A stretch of DNA of 64,000 bases from Bryobacterales bacterium (GTDB taxonomy: Bacteria; Acidobacteriota; Terriglobia; Bryobacterales; Bryobacteraceae): NCBI GenBank assembly GCA_016713735.1, contig JADJOP010000015.1, positions 62,001 through 126,000 of the forward strand. The letters run 5' to 3'. Within the stretch, counting starts at the first letter, position 1. Every line of letters begins with the position of its first letter. Below the pieces are notes generated by a model. It ran no database searches. It was not told the DNA's origin and saw only the letters and a program-made list of their open reading frames with translations. This document shows, one piece after another, positions 1 to 8,888 of the stretch. The translations under genes and the position numbers were made by a program.

Positions 1-786
1 CGCCCGCTGCATCACGCCGTCGACGGCTTCGGGAATCTCCGGCCGGCGCGAGCGCAGCGGCATCACGTGCGACTGCTCGGCGCTGGCCAGATGCGTGAGC
101 GAATCCTCGGGGAAGGGAACTTCGCCCGAGAGCATCTCATAGGCGACGATGGCGAAGGCGTAGAGATCGCTGGCCGCCGAGGGCTTTCCGGCAAACTGCT
201 CCGGAGCCATGTAGGTGAGGCTGCCGGCGACGTTGGTTTTGCTGCCGGCAAACACCGAGTCCTTGATGCCGGCGATGCCGAAGTCGATCAGCTTCACATG
301 CTCCTCGCCGCCGGCGAGCGTGGAGATCATGATGTTTTCCGGTTTCAGGTCGCGATGCCACACGCCCTTGTCGTGCGCCGCCGCCAGCGCCTGGCCGACC
401 TGCCGGATGAGGTTCGACGCCCGGCTCATCTCCATGCCGCCCTGGGGAATGGAATCGCGCAGCGTCTTGCCCTCGATGTACTGCATGACGAGGTACTGCG
501 TGCCGTTGGGCAGGTCGCCGTAGTCGAGCACGTTGATGATGCCGGGATGGTCGATGCGCGCCAGCGCCTCCATCTCCTGCATGAACTTCTTGCGCACCCA
601 CTCGTTCTGCGTCTGCTTTTCCAGCAGCACCTTGACCACGACGGGTTTGTTCAACAGCTTGCGGTCGTGCGCCAGATACACGACACTCATCCCGCCGCGG
701 CCGAGTTCACGGTCGACCGCGTAGCGGTTTTTCAGCAACGGCCTGCCGTTTTCCTGGCTGACTTCCTGTTCGTATTCCTCGCTCAT
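1..786 (-). CDS. Serine/threonine protein kinase, N-terminal part (cut by window edge)
   Basis: Read from the minus strand, this encodes at least 262 residues of a Hanks-type (PknB-like) kinase domain; the rest lies beyond the left edge. Visible motifs are the glycine loop GRGGMSVVY near residue 30, an invariant-lysine strand VVVKVLL, the catalytic loop HRDLKPENIM, the DFG motif in LIDFGIAG, and MAPEQF as the APE motif. A complete catalytic set means it should phosphorylate Ser/Thr. The ATG (784-786) overlaps the stop of the upstream IPT/TIG gene as ATGA, so translation is probably coupled. Its position as the last visible gene of a secreted-protein operon suggests a link to envelope signalling, but the substrate is unknown. 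Any transmembrane or extracellular sensor domain would be outside the window. Confidence 0.93.
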   Translation of the reverse strand, partial: MSEEYEQEVSQENGRPLLKNRYAVDRELGRGGMSVVYLAHDRKLLNKPVVVKVLLEKQTQNEWVRKKFMQEMEALARIDHPGIINVLDYGDLPNGTQYLVMQYIEGKTLRDSIPQGGMEMSRASNLIRQVGQALAAAHDKGVWHRDLKPENIMISTLAGGEEHVKLIDFGIAGIKDSVFAGSKTNVAGSLTYMAPEQFAGKPSAASDLYAFAIVAYEMLSGEVPFPEDSLTHLASAEQSHVMPLRSRRPEIPEAVDGVMQRA

Positions 787-3700
787 TGCGTGCATTGCGC
801 GGTGCGCGCCGTGGAGGCGCCGGCCGCATTCGTTAGCGTAACGCCCACCGAAGCCACGCCGGAGCTGCTCGGTGAGACGTTGAAGTTCTGCGTATAGAGG
901 AAGGTCCCGCCCGCCAGTTGTCCGTTGGCGCTGTTGAACCAGTTGGCGAACATCGCCGCCGTATCAATCGGGAACGACGCCGAGGCGAGCGTTTCGCCGC
1001 CGGCCGCCGTGAAGTCGAACGCCGAACGGCTTACCTCGCGTGTGTTCGAGATGCCCGAGATCGTGATCGTCAACTGCGTGCCCGAGGAGCGGACGCAGCG
1101 CACGTCGGCGGCGGCCACGAGGGGCGCGGCGCGCGCGATGGTGATCGTGCGGCTCTGCACGCCGCCGGGGGTGACGTCGGTCGCGCCGGCAAAGAAGCGC
1201 GGCGCAATCGTCACCACACCCGCCGTGGAGCCTGTCTGGAAGCTCACCTGGACCGGGGCCGTTGAGCCTGACGGGATGTTCACATCAATCTGCCGCTGGC
1301 CGTTGGTGAACACGATCGCGCGGTCGTTGGGCAGGTTGCCATCGGGCGCGAAGGTGAGCGTAAACTGCACGCGCAGCGCCGCCGGGAATCCGGAACCCAG
1401 GGTCAGTGTGGCGTCGGCCCGCGTGCCCGAAGTGGCCACATTCAAACCGCCGTAGCTGATCGAAGGCAGCGAGGGAAGCGTGATGTCGAAGGGAGAAGCG
1501 TTCGACGCCGCGCCGCCCGGCCCTTCCACGGTGACGCTGACGGGAATGCGCGCGGCAAGCAGCGAGGCCGCCACATCGGCCGTGAGTGACGTGCCGGACC
1601 CGGTGGTGGCCAGCGCCGTTGTGTTCCAGCGAACCGTTGAGCCGGCGAGGAAGTTCGCGCCCGTCACGGTGAGCGTGAAGCCGGGGCTCCCCACGGGCCG
1701 TGCCGAGGGCGACAGCGAGGTGATGCTGGGCGCCGGTTGAATGGTCAAGCTCAAGGGCGGCGAGGCTGGGCCGGTGGGCGGCAGCAGGCGGATCGACATC
1801 GCCCCGGCCTGCCGCAAGAGCGCCGCCGGCAGCGTGAAATCGACGCTGGTGGACGACACCGCATCCGGCGTGATGGTGGTTGCCTGTCCGCCCGGAGGCG
1901 TGGCTTCCACGCGTGAGCCCGTGGCCAGGCCCGTGCCGCGAATCGACGCCGTGGCCGTGCGGTCGCCGGCCTGCACGGGGCCGGAAATCAGCGTCAGCGG
2001 CGAGAGCAGCGTGAGGGGCAGAGCGTTGGTCGAGACGCCGTCCACGGTGAGGCCCGAGACGTTCACGCTGGCCACGCCGGCGGGCAGCGCCGAAGCGGGA
2101 ATGCTGGCGTTGATGCGCGTGGCATCGACGAAGGTCGAGGGCACGGTTGCGCCTTGCACCTGAATCGCCAGGTCGCGCGTCAGGTTGCGGCCAATCACGG
2201 CAATGGTCACGGCGGTGCCCGGCGCCACCGAGCTCGGATTCAATTGCGTCAATACCGGCGCCGCCAGCACGTTCAACTGCACGGTGTTTGACTCGGTCTG
2301 GTCGGGGTTGATCACGGTCACCGGGATCGAGCCGGGGCTGGCCACGACGCCTGCCGGGACACGCACGACAAGCTGCGTGGGCGTGTTCGAGGCCGGCGTG
2401 AACGACTGCCCGGCCATCACCACCTGGGCTCCGGCGGCGAATCCCGCTCCGGCCACGGTGAGGTCAAACGCGGGCCGCCCGGCGGTGACCGGGTTCGGCG
2501 TGAGGCTGGTGATTTGCAGCCGCCCGGTAACGGTGAGTTCCACGGGAATCAACAACGGGCTGTTGGTGACGCCGGCGGCTGTGACGGTGATGTTGGTGGT
2601 GTACTTTCCGGGCGGCAAATTGCCTGTCCCCGCCGTCACCGCCATGGTGGTCGGCGTGCGCCCGTTGACGGGGTTCACCTGCAGCGGGAAGGCCGTGCCG
2701 GGCGTCGCCGTGAAGGCGATGTTCTGCGGCAAGCTGGACAGCAGGGCTTCGAGCAGCACGTTTTGCGCCGTGGAGTTGGTCCCCTGCAAGAGAGTGAAGG
2801 CAAGCGATGTGGGCGTTGCCCGCAGCGACGGCAACTGCGTCACCGAGCCGGGATCGAAGCGCACCAGCGGCAGAGAGTTGCGTGCCGCCGCGAAGCGGGG
2901 AACCGGCGCGGTGGCCGATGACGCCGCCGCCGGCGCCGGCGCCAGCGACAGATCGACATCGATGAAAGGCGCGCGCAGCCCGGCCGGGTGGCTCACATAC
3001 ACGCCGAAGTCGAGGTTGCCGGCCACCGCAGTGTCGGTCCGCAAGATCTCCCACACCGCCGTTGCCGTGCCGTTGGTCACCGTGAGCGGAGCCAGCATGC
3101 CCGTCTCCGCGGCCACCGCCTGGAATCCTCCGCTGCCGTCAGCGCCCGTGCTGATCAGCCGCGCCCACTCCGTGTTGGAGTTGTCGTTGGTCACGCCGAC
3201 ATAGAGCGTGACTCCGCTCGGCACCTGCGTGAACACGGCTCGCACGCGCGTTCCCGCGTCTGCCAGTCCTGCCAGGCCCAGGTTGCCGCGGCCGGGCAGG
3301 TTGGGGAAAGCCGGATTATAGAAGCCGCTCTCGCTGCGCGGCGCTACGCCAGGCTGGTTTTGCGCCACCGGCGCCGGACTCGTGTTCACATCGGAAGCGG
3401 CCGCCGTCGTCCGTTGCCGCAGCACGATGGGGTTGGCCTCTGTGAGGCGGATGGTTCCCACGCGTACGCGCGTTCCGGCGCTGGTGGTGGTGGCCGTCAA
3501 GCCGCTGGGCGCGTCCGATGTGTTGTTCGGATCGCGCACGGCCGTGCGCAGGCTGGCCCGCGCGATGCCTAGCGTCTGCGTGCTATCGGCGATGTTGATC
3601 TGCTGGCCGCTCAGGCTGAGGCTTGCCGTCACGGCCGCGCCCCCGCCCGCCGGCACCTGAAGCTGGCTCGCGTTCACGCGGATGTTCTGGAAGCTGTAGG

Positions 3701-4271
3701 TGCGCGAATTCGTCTGCCCTGGCGGATCAAAGGGAATGCCGCGAAACACCAGCGTGTTGGGTCCCGTGAGGAATCCCTGAAAGACGTTCCTGTTATTCGG
3801 CACCGAAGCCGACTGTGTACCGCCGCCGTAATATCCCGTGCCCGTGCCGTTGCCGTAGGCCGGGCAGACGCCTGAGCTGGCTTCGCACACATACTGGTTC
3901 GAGGGGGAGGGTTCATCGAGCAGCAGCAGCGCTTCGGTGGCTCCGCCCGCGTCGAGCAATCGCGAGGTGACGTTGACGTTCGGCCCCAGCGTGAGAGTGA
4001 GGTTGGCCGACGCAATCAGGCCCCCCACCGGCGTTGCCGTGCCGCCGTTGCAGGTGATCGTGAGCGGTGCGAGCAACTCGGTGGCCCCTTCGGCGCGGAT
4101 GGTGGGCGTGGCGCTGGCCTGCGCCGTGCACTCAAACCCTTTCGGTTCGGGGCAGATGATGGACTCGGTCTGCTGGTCGAAGTAGCAACCCGGCGGAATC
4201 GTCTGCGCGGCTAGCGGCAGAGCGACGGCCACGAGCAGCGCGAACCAGGCGAGTCGAAGTAGCGTTCTCAT
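783..4271 (-). CDS. Large secreted protein with IPT/TIG domains
   Basis: 1162 residues from the ATG at 4269-4271. This start follows the upstream gene's stop as ATGA and opens directly into a signal peptide (MRTLLRLAWFALL, cleavage probably after PLAA before QTIPPG). The N-terminal third has Thr/Ala/Gly-rich beta segments without a clear family. The middle and C-terminal parts carry about four IPT/TIG-like Ig folds, recognisable by openings such as ITSLTPNPVTAGRP, LTQLNPSSVAPG and ITSLSPSARPVGSP. Such domains occur in large exported adhesin-like or matrix proteins of Acidobacteriota. No catalytic motif was seen. Ser/Thr/Ala-rich composition fits a cell-surface or secreted location. The function is inferred only as structural or binding. 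Confidence 0.8.
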   Translation of the reverse strand: MRTLLRLAWFALLVAVALPLAAQTIPPGCYFDQQTESIICPEPKGFECTAQASATPTIRAEGATELLAPLTITCNGGTATPVGGLIASANLTLTLGPNVNVTSRLLDAGGATEALLLLDEPSPSNQYVCEASSGVCPAYGNGTGTGYYGGGTQSASVPNNRNVFQGFLTGPNTLVFRGIPFDPPGQTNSRTYSFQNIRVNASQLQVPAGGGAAVTASLSLSGQQINIADSTQTLGIARASLRTAVRDPNNTSDAPSGLTATTTSAGTRVRVGTIRLTEANPIVLRQRTTAAASDVNTSPAPVAQNQPGVAPRSESGFYNPAFPNLPGRGNLGLAGLADAGTRVRAVFTQVPSGVTLYVGVTNDNSNTEWARLISTGADGSGGFQAVAAETGMLAPLTVTNGTATAVWEILRTDTAVAGNLDFGVYVSHPAGLRAPFIDVDLSLAPAPAAASSATAPVPRFAAARNSLPLVRFDPGSVTQLPSLRATPTSLAFTLLQGTNSTAQNVLLEALLSSLPQNIAFTATPGTAFPLQVNPVNGRTPTTMAVTAGTGNLPPGKYTTNITVTAAGVTNSPLLIPVELTVTGRLQITSLTPNPVTAGRPAFDLTVAGAGFAAGAQVVMAGQSFTPASNTPTQLVVRVPAGVVASPGSIPVTVINPDQTESNTVQLNVLAAPVLTQLNPSSVAPGTAVTIAVIGRNLTRDLAIQVQGATVPSTFVDATRINASIPASALPAGVASVNVSGLTVDGVSTNALPLTLLSPLTLISGPVQAGDRTATASIRGTGLATGSRVEATPPGGQATTITPDAVSSTSVDFTLPAALLRQAGAMSIRLLPPTGPASPPLSLTIQPAPSITSLSPSARPVGSPGFTLTVTGANFLAGSTVRWNTTALATTGSGTSLTADVAASLLAARIPVSVTVEGPGGAASNASPFDITLPSLPSISYGGLNVATSGTRADATLTLGSGFPAALRVQFTLTFAPDGNLPNDRAIVFTNGQRQIDVNIPSGSTAPVQVSFQTGSTAGVVTIAPRFFAGATDVTPGGVQSRTITIARAAPLVAAADVRCVRSSGTQLTITISGISNTREVSRSAFDFTAAGGETLASASFPIDTAAMFANWFNSANGQLAGGTFLYTQNFNVSPSSSGVASVGVTLTNAAGASTARTAQCTQ

Positions 4272-5182
4272 TCGGCCTCCTTCACAACGGGAGGCAGAAA
4301 CAGGATGCGCGGCTGAGCCTCGCTCGCATCGAGCAGCCATACGGGCCCGTCGCCCGCTTCATTCAAGCGGTAGAGATGGGCGCGCCCCATGCGCGCCAGC
4401 GTCGTCGCCGTGCACGCGCAGGCGATGGTTTCCACCGCCGTGCCGTCGCTGGAAACGCGCGCCAGCAGCCCGTCTTCGGAGACGGCCAGCAGATAGTCCG
4501 CCGTCGCCGCCAACGCCACCGGCCGCGCCAGCCCGTCGGGCAGCGCCACGCGGGACCACTCGCCGCCATGCTGGAGGAAGGCCACGCCGTCCTCGCCGGT
4601 GAGCGCCACCACGCCCTGCCCGCCTTCCACAAACGCCGCCGCCCGCACCTGATCCAGCGCCGGATGCTCCACCGTGCCGTCGGCACGATGCAGCGCCAGC
4701 CGCCCTTCGGCAAGCGCGAGCGCCGCCTGGCCGTCATCGCTGATGGCCAGCGCCGTGCCGGATTCGGCAGCGAACTCCCAACTGGCTTCCATCGACGCCC
4801 CGCTGAGCTTCACCACCACGGCGCGGCCTTCCAGTAGCAACAGCGCCGCCCGCCCCGTGGGGCTGAAGCGCACACCAGTCACGCCGGCCGGCAGCGCCTC
4901 AAGCGATGCCCGCCCCGTGGCCGTCACCAGCTCTAATAAGCCCGTTTGCTCCGAAACTCCCAGCGCATAGCCGCCGCCCGGCGCGGCCGTGAGCCACGCC
5001 AGTCCGTCGCCGCCGGGCAGAGCCTCGCTCAGCAACGCCGCTGCCGGAACGCCGTTCACGCGATGCAGCGACCGCGCCGAGGCGTCATACAAGAGACCAA
5101 GCGAGGGTCCCGCCACGCTGCCCTCCTGGGCCAGCGCCGCCGATACCGACGCCAAGGTAAGTGCCAATCGCAGGATGCGCAT
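4268..5182 (-). CDS. Secreted propeller-like protein of unknown function
   Basis: 304 residues with a clear signal peptide (MRILRLALTLASVSAALA, then QEGS). The remainder consists of short repeated beta-strand blocks (GLAWLTAAPGGGYALGV, VRFSPTGRAALLLLEG, ALAISDDGQAALALAEG) resembling WD40/YVTN-type beta-propeller blades; this is a visual judgement, not a family match. The start ATG (5180-5182) overlaps the upstream TAA by one base (TAATG), and the stop overlaps the downstream gene as ATGA. It therefore sits in the middle of a tightly coupled operon of exported proteins ending in a kinase. No catalytic residues are apparent. Confidence 0.7.
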   Translation of the reverse strand: MRILRLALTLASVSAALAQEGSVAGPSLGLLYDASARSLHRVNGVPAAALLSEALPGGDGLAWLTAAPGGGYALGVSEQTGLLELVTATGRASLEALPAGVTGVRFSPTGRAALLLLEGRAVVVKLSGASMEASWEFAAESGTALAISDDGQAALALAEGRLALHRADGTVEHPALDQVRAAAFVEGGQGVVALTGEDGVAFLQHGGEWSRVALPDGLARPVALAATADYLLAVSEDGLLARVSSDGTAVETIACACTATTLARMGRAHLYRLNEAGDGPVWLLDASEAQPRILFLPPVVKEAE

Positions 5183-5802
5183 TAGGGTTGCCCTCCCACC
5201 GTGCCCGTGCCGATGGAAATCGACACCGGCGGTCGCGGCGTTCCCGGCGAAGGCGCCGCCGTCCCGCCGCCGCGCAAGGCCACGGCCGCGCCCACGCCCG
5301 CCGCCGCGCCCACGGCGACCAGAATGCCGATCAGCTTGGCCGAGCCTCCCGCCGCGCCGGCGCCTGCTCCCGCGCCCGCCACGGCGCCCATGGCGTTGGT
5401 CATGTTAATCGTGGTCGAAACCGTCTGGCCCTGGTAGGTGGCCGTCACCTTCATTTGTACGGAGCCTTCCAGGCCGTTCGGCTTGAGGCCCACGCCAATC
5501 GCGCGGCCCAAATTGTCGGTTGTCGCCGTGAACGTCGTCAGCCCGTTGGCAAAAGCTCCCGAGGGGCCCGTGCTGGGCAGCGCGAACAGCACCGCCGCGC
5601 CCGCTACCGGCTTGTCGTTTTCGTCCCGCACCTCGACAATCGGCTCGCGCGCCACCCGCTGGCGCATGTTGTTGATGGCGCCCTCGCCTTCAATGATCAC
5701 AATGTGAATCTTCGGCCTGCCCGCGGCCTGGCCCCAAACCGCCCGGGGCGTGAGTGAAACCAGCATCGACCAGGTCAGCAACACGCTGAGGAATCGAGTC
5801 AT
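5182..5802 (-). CDS. Secreted protein with Big-1-like Ig domain and Gly/Ala-rich C-terminal membrane segment
   Basis: 206 residues. The start was placed at ATG 5800-5802 because a strong AGGAGG ribosome site lies just upstream and a signal peptide follows (MTRFLSVLLTWSMLVSL, cleavage near AVWG before QAAG). Residues about 30-130 resemble an invasin/Big-1 or carboxypeptidase-regulatory-like Ig fold (VEVRDENDKPVAGAAVLFALP, then TDNLGRAIGVGLKPNG). Next comes a Gly/Ala-rich stretch and a hydrophobic segment (LIGILVAVGAAAGVGAAVAL) that could anchor the protein, and a Pro-rich tail. It is the first gene of the operon running to the left edge. It may act as a surface or matrix protein; this is inference. 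Confidence 0.72.
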   Translation of the reverse strand: MTRFLSVLLTWSMLVSLTPRAVWGQAAGRPKIHIVIIEGEGAINNMRQRVAREPIVEVRDENDKPVAGAAVLFALPSTGPSGAFANGLTTFTATTDNLGRAIGVGLKPNGLEGSVQMKVTATYQGQTVSTTINMTNAMGAVAGAGAGAGAAGGSAKLIGILVAVGAAAGVGAAVALRGGGTAAPSPGTPRPPVSISIGTGTVGGQP

Positions 5803-5962
5803 GTGGTCCTCCTTTGCTGCTGGGAACCGTCCCAGATTGAGTTCATGATACCCCTTTCCCGCGGCGATGCCGTGAGAAATACTATGTGCTATAGCGAGAA
5901 AAATGCGAGCGGGAGATCGCTCTCGTAAAGATTTGTCGCGTACCGGATTGAGAGGCACTCCG

Positions 5963-6917
5963 ATGATCCGATTTCTGGCAGTATGCATATCCCTTTCGGC
6001 CGCCTGGGCGCAGTCGTCAGCGGAAGGTTTGACGGCGCGCCAGCTCTTCTACGATGAAGGCAAACCGGCGGCCACGGCCAAGCCGGTCGTGCAAGCTAAA
6101 CAGACGCCCCCGCGTGCGGCCCCCACCACGCGACCGTCCGCCACCACCCGCCCGGCGCCGCCCAAACCAGAGGTGGTCGCCAAGGCGGATGTCCCGAAGA
6201 AGGCAGCCACGCCGGCGTCCCCGGCCACGACGCCCTCCACCATCACGCCCGCCACCCGGCCCGTGCAGGTTCCCATGCTCGCCGTTTCGCACACCCCGGT
6301 AGCCGTCCGCTACAGCCTGGTGAAGCTGGAAAACGGCGCCGAGGTTGAGGTCCCCGTCACCCACACCTTCCGCTCCGGCGACCAGGTCCGCTTGAAGGTG
6401 GAAGCCAACCAGCGGGGTTATCTCTATCTCATCGCGCGCGGTTCGAGTGGCGTCTGGAAGCCCCTCTTCCCTAGCCGCGAAGCCTCCGATAATGTGGTCG
6501 AGGCGCGGCGCGGCTACGACGTGCCCTCCAGCACGCAGGCCTTCACCTTCGACGACCAGGAAGGCCGCGAGAAGATCTTCCTCGTCTTCTCCCGCGTGCC
6601 GCTTTCCGACCTCGACTCGCAGATCGACAACCTCCGCAACCGTCCCGCCGCCGCGCCCTCCCACGCCGAGCCCCCCCCCGAAGGCCCCCGTCATGCTCGC
6701 CCAGAACCTGAACGACCGCCGCGTAGAGGGCATGCGCGAGATGTACAGCCGCGACCTCATCATCGAAACCGTCGATGCCAAAAAGCCTGTCTCCGTGCAG
6801 CCCACCTCGGCCCCCGCCGCGCGCCGCCAGGAGAACGCCGTGTACGTCGCCTCCACCTCGCGCGCCGGCGATGCCCGTGTCGTGGCCGACATTGAGCTCG
6901 TCCACGGAGCCAAATAA
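5963..6917 (+). CDS. DUF4384-like secreted protein (frameshifted in a C9 run)
   Basis: The start at ATG 5963 is preceded by GAGAGG and opens a signal peptide ending AAWA before QSSAEG. Residues about 20-100 are a Pro/Ala/Thr-rich linker. After it comes a DUF4384-like region (SGDQVRLKVEANQRGYLYLI, then WKPLFPSREASDNVVEARRG). The open frame breaks in a run of nine C at 6671-6679. Removing one C restores PPPKAPVMLAQNLNDRR and continues to the TAA at 6915-6917, giving about 317 residues. That TAA overlaps the ATG of the next, related gene. DUF4384 is usually found in secreted or surface proteins beside kinases or TPR proteins. The molecular role is unknown, and the shift is more likely a homopolymer error than true decay. 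Confidence 0.75.
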
Positions 6918-7546
6918 TGCGCCGCCTCGCTGTCATCCTGCTCGCCCTTGCCGCCACGGCGCTCGTCGCCCCCGCGCAAACTCCCAAGCGCGCCCAACCC
7001 GCCCGCTGGCTCGACGTCACGCTCGACCGCCAGGAAGGCGAACAGTGGCTCGCCGCCGAACCGGGCCGCGTGATGAAGAAGGGCGAGCATGTCCGCTTCC
7101 GCTTCAAGGCCAACTTCGCCGGCTATGTCTACGTGGTCAACCACGGCACCAGCGGCGTGCGCGCCCTGCTCTTCCCGCACGCCGATTCCGGCATGGACAA
7201 CACGGTACAACCCGCCAAGGAGTATCGCGTGCCCTCGACGCAGGCTTCGTTCCGCATCGACGGTCCAGCCGGTCACGACCAGGTGTTCTGGATCATCTCG
7301 CCCACGCCGATGAGCGAAAGCGAAGCCCTCACGCTCACCTCATCGCCGCCGCCCGAACCGCGCCTGCTGCCGCGCTGCGACGAAACGCTGATGCGCGCCC
7401 GTGGCGAATGCGTCGACACCAAGGCCGGCCCGCGCATGATTTCGCGCGAACTCACCATCGTCCAGAAGAACGAAACGGCGCACGTCACGCTTGCCGGCCG
7501 CCTCACCAAGCCGCTGCTCTACCAGTTCCGCCTGGCGCATGAGTAA
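6917..7546 (+). CDS. DUF4384-like secreted protein
   Basis: 209 residues beginning with a signal peptide (MRRLAVILLALAATALVAPA, then QTPK). The core (VMKKGEHVRFRFKANFAGYV, then LLFPHADSGMDNTVQPAKEY and FRIDGPAGHDQVFWIISPTP) follows the same order of motifs as the preceding gene: a flexible-chain strand, a G-Y-V/L-Y strand, LFP, a V-P-S-T-Q-A-F turn and a closing strand. The two are therefore probably tandem paralogues. The start overlaps the previous stop as TAATG. The C-terminal half contains two Cys (PRCDETLM and GECVDTK) that could form a disulphide. Function unknown; it is probably periplasmic or at the surface. Confidence 0.75.
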   Translation: MRRLAVILLALAATALVAPAQTPKRAQPARWLDVTLDRQEGEQWLAAEPGRVMKKGEHVRFRFKANFAGYVYVVNHGTSGVRALLFPHADSGMDNTVQPAKEYRVPSTQASFRIDGPAGHDQVFWIISPTPMSESEALTLTSSPPPEPRLLPRCDETLMRARGECVDTKAGPRMISRELTIVQKNETAHVTLAGRLTKPLLYQFRLAHE

Positions 7547-7585
7547 GGGCCCGCGCCTCTCCCCATCGCCTCGATTCGCCCCAGC

Positions 7586-7683
7586 CTGAACCGCACTCCT
7601 GACCGCTGAGCCGCGCTCCTGACCGCTGAACCGCGCTCACCGGCCTATGAGCCGCGCCCGCCGGCCGCTGAACCGCGCCCGCC
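7586..7683 (+). repeat. Degenerate tandem repeat, about 20-bp unit
   Basis: About five copies of a unit close to CTGAACCGCGCTCCTGACCG. Copies at 7586-7605 and 7606-7625 differ at two positions, 7626-7645 is diverged at its end, and two more diverged copies follow to 7683. The repeat runs into the region just upstream of the DUF1624-like gene. This is why an upstream ATG at 7647 was not used as that gene's start. Confidence 0.7.
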
Positions 7684-7709
7684 GCCGCCCGCGCGTTACC
7701 CTATACCGA

Positions 7710-8888
7710 GTGAAGCCGCGCCTCCAACCTCTCGACCTCCTCCGTGGCATCGTCATGGTCATCATGGCGCTCGACCACGTGCGCGACTTCTTCCACGACG
7801 GCTCGCAAATCTTCTCCCCCGAAGACCTCGCCCGCACCACGCCGCTGCTCTTCTTCACCCGCTGGATCACCCATTTCTGCGCCCCGGTCTTTGTCTTCCT
7901 CTCCGGCGCCGGCGCGTATCTTTCCTCGCGCCGCGGCAAGAGTCCGGCCAGCCTGTCGCGCTTCCTCTGGACCCGCGGCCTGTGGCTGCTCTTTGTCGAG
8001 ATGGTCATCGTCGCCGCCGCCATCAACTTCCGCTGGCCCTTCCAACTCATCCTCTGGCAGGTCATTTGGGTGTTCGGCTGGTCGATGATCGCCCTCTCCG
8101 TCCTCATGTACGTGCCATGGAAACCGCTGCTCGCGGGCAGCCTAGCCGTGATCGCCCTGCACAACACGCTCGACGGCGTGAAGCCCGAAGTCTTCGGCTC
8201 GCTCGCCTGGCTGTGGCAGATCCTCCACGTCCCCTTCGCCATCTTCCCGCTGCCCGGCGGCATCCCGGCGATGGTGCTCTACCCGCTCATCCCGTGGGTG
8301 GCCGTGATGAGCGCGGGGTTCGTCTTCGGCCGCATCTACGATTTTGAACCGGACCGCCGCCGCCGCGCCCTGTGGCTGTTGGGCGGCGCGCTCACGCTTG
8401 CCTTCGTCCTGCTTCGCTTCACCAACTGGTACGGCGACCCCTCACCGTGGTCCGCGCAATCCTCGCCCGTGATGACGATGCTCTCGTTCCTGCGCGCCAC
8501 CAAATACCCGCCCTCGCTGCTCTACCTGCTGATGACGCTCGGCCCGGCCATCCTCGTGCTGGCCGCGCTGGACCGCACCGAGGTGCGCGACTCGAACCCC
8601 TTCCTCGCCTTCGGCCGCGTGCCCATGTTCTATTACCTGCTCCACTTCAACCTGATCCACGCCCTCATGGCCGTGCTCGCCTGGTTCCGCTATGGGCGCA
8701 TGGACTTCGTCTTCCAACTGCCCAAGGCCGTCAACCCCTCCGCCGCCGGCTATCCGCCCGACTACGGCTACTCGCTGGCCGTCACCTACGTGATCTGGAT
8801 CGGCGTCGTCGCGGCGTTGTACCCGCTCTGCCGCTGGTTTGTCGAAGTGAAGCGGCGCAACCGCTCGCCCTGGCTCAGCTACTTCTGA
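7710..8888 (+). CDS. DUF1624/heparan-alpha-glucosaminide N-acetyltransferase-like membrane protein
   Basis: 392 residues from GTG 7710. An in-frame ATG at 7647 would add a repeat-derived Arg-rich leader, so the GTG directly before LQPLDLLRGI was preferred. The N-terminal motif DLLRGIVMVIMALDHVRDFF is typical of DUF1624 and YeiB-like membrane acyltransferases, including the His in DHVRDFFHDG. About ten hydrophobic segments follow, with the late motif RVPMFYYLLHFNLIHAL. Members transfer or are proposed to transfer acyl groups across the membrane to sugars; the acceptor here is unknown. The gene ends inside the 3' end of the convergent fucosidase gene (10-bp overlap at 8879-8888). It may be co-functional with the neighbouring sugar genes, but this is inference. 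Confidence 0.8.
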   Translation: MKPRLQPLDLLRGIVMVIMALDHVRDFFHDGSQIFSPEDLARTTPLLFFTRWITHFCAPVFVFLSGAGAYLSSRRGKSPASLSRFLWTRGLWLLFVEMVIVAAAINFRWPFQLILWQVIWVFGWSMIALSVLMYVPWKPLLAGSLAVIALHNTLDGVKPEVFGSLAWLWQILHVPFAIFPLPGGIPAMVLYPLIPWVAVMSAGFVFGRIYDFEPDRRRRALWLLGGALTLAFVLLRFTNWYGDPSPWSAQSSPVMTMLSFLRATKYPPSLLYLLMTLGPAILVLAALDRTEVRDSNPFLAFGRVPMFYYLLHFNLIHALMAVLAWFRYGRMDFVFQLPKAVNPSAAGYPPDYGYSLAVTYVIWIGVVAALYPLCRWFVEVKRRNRSPWLSYF

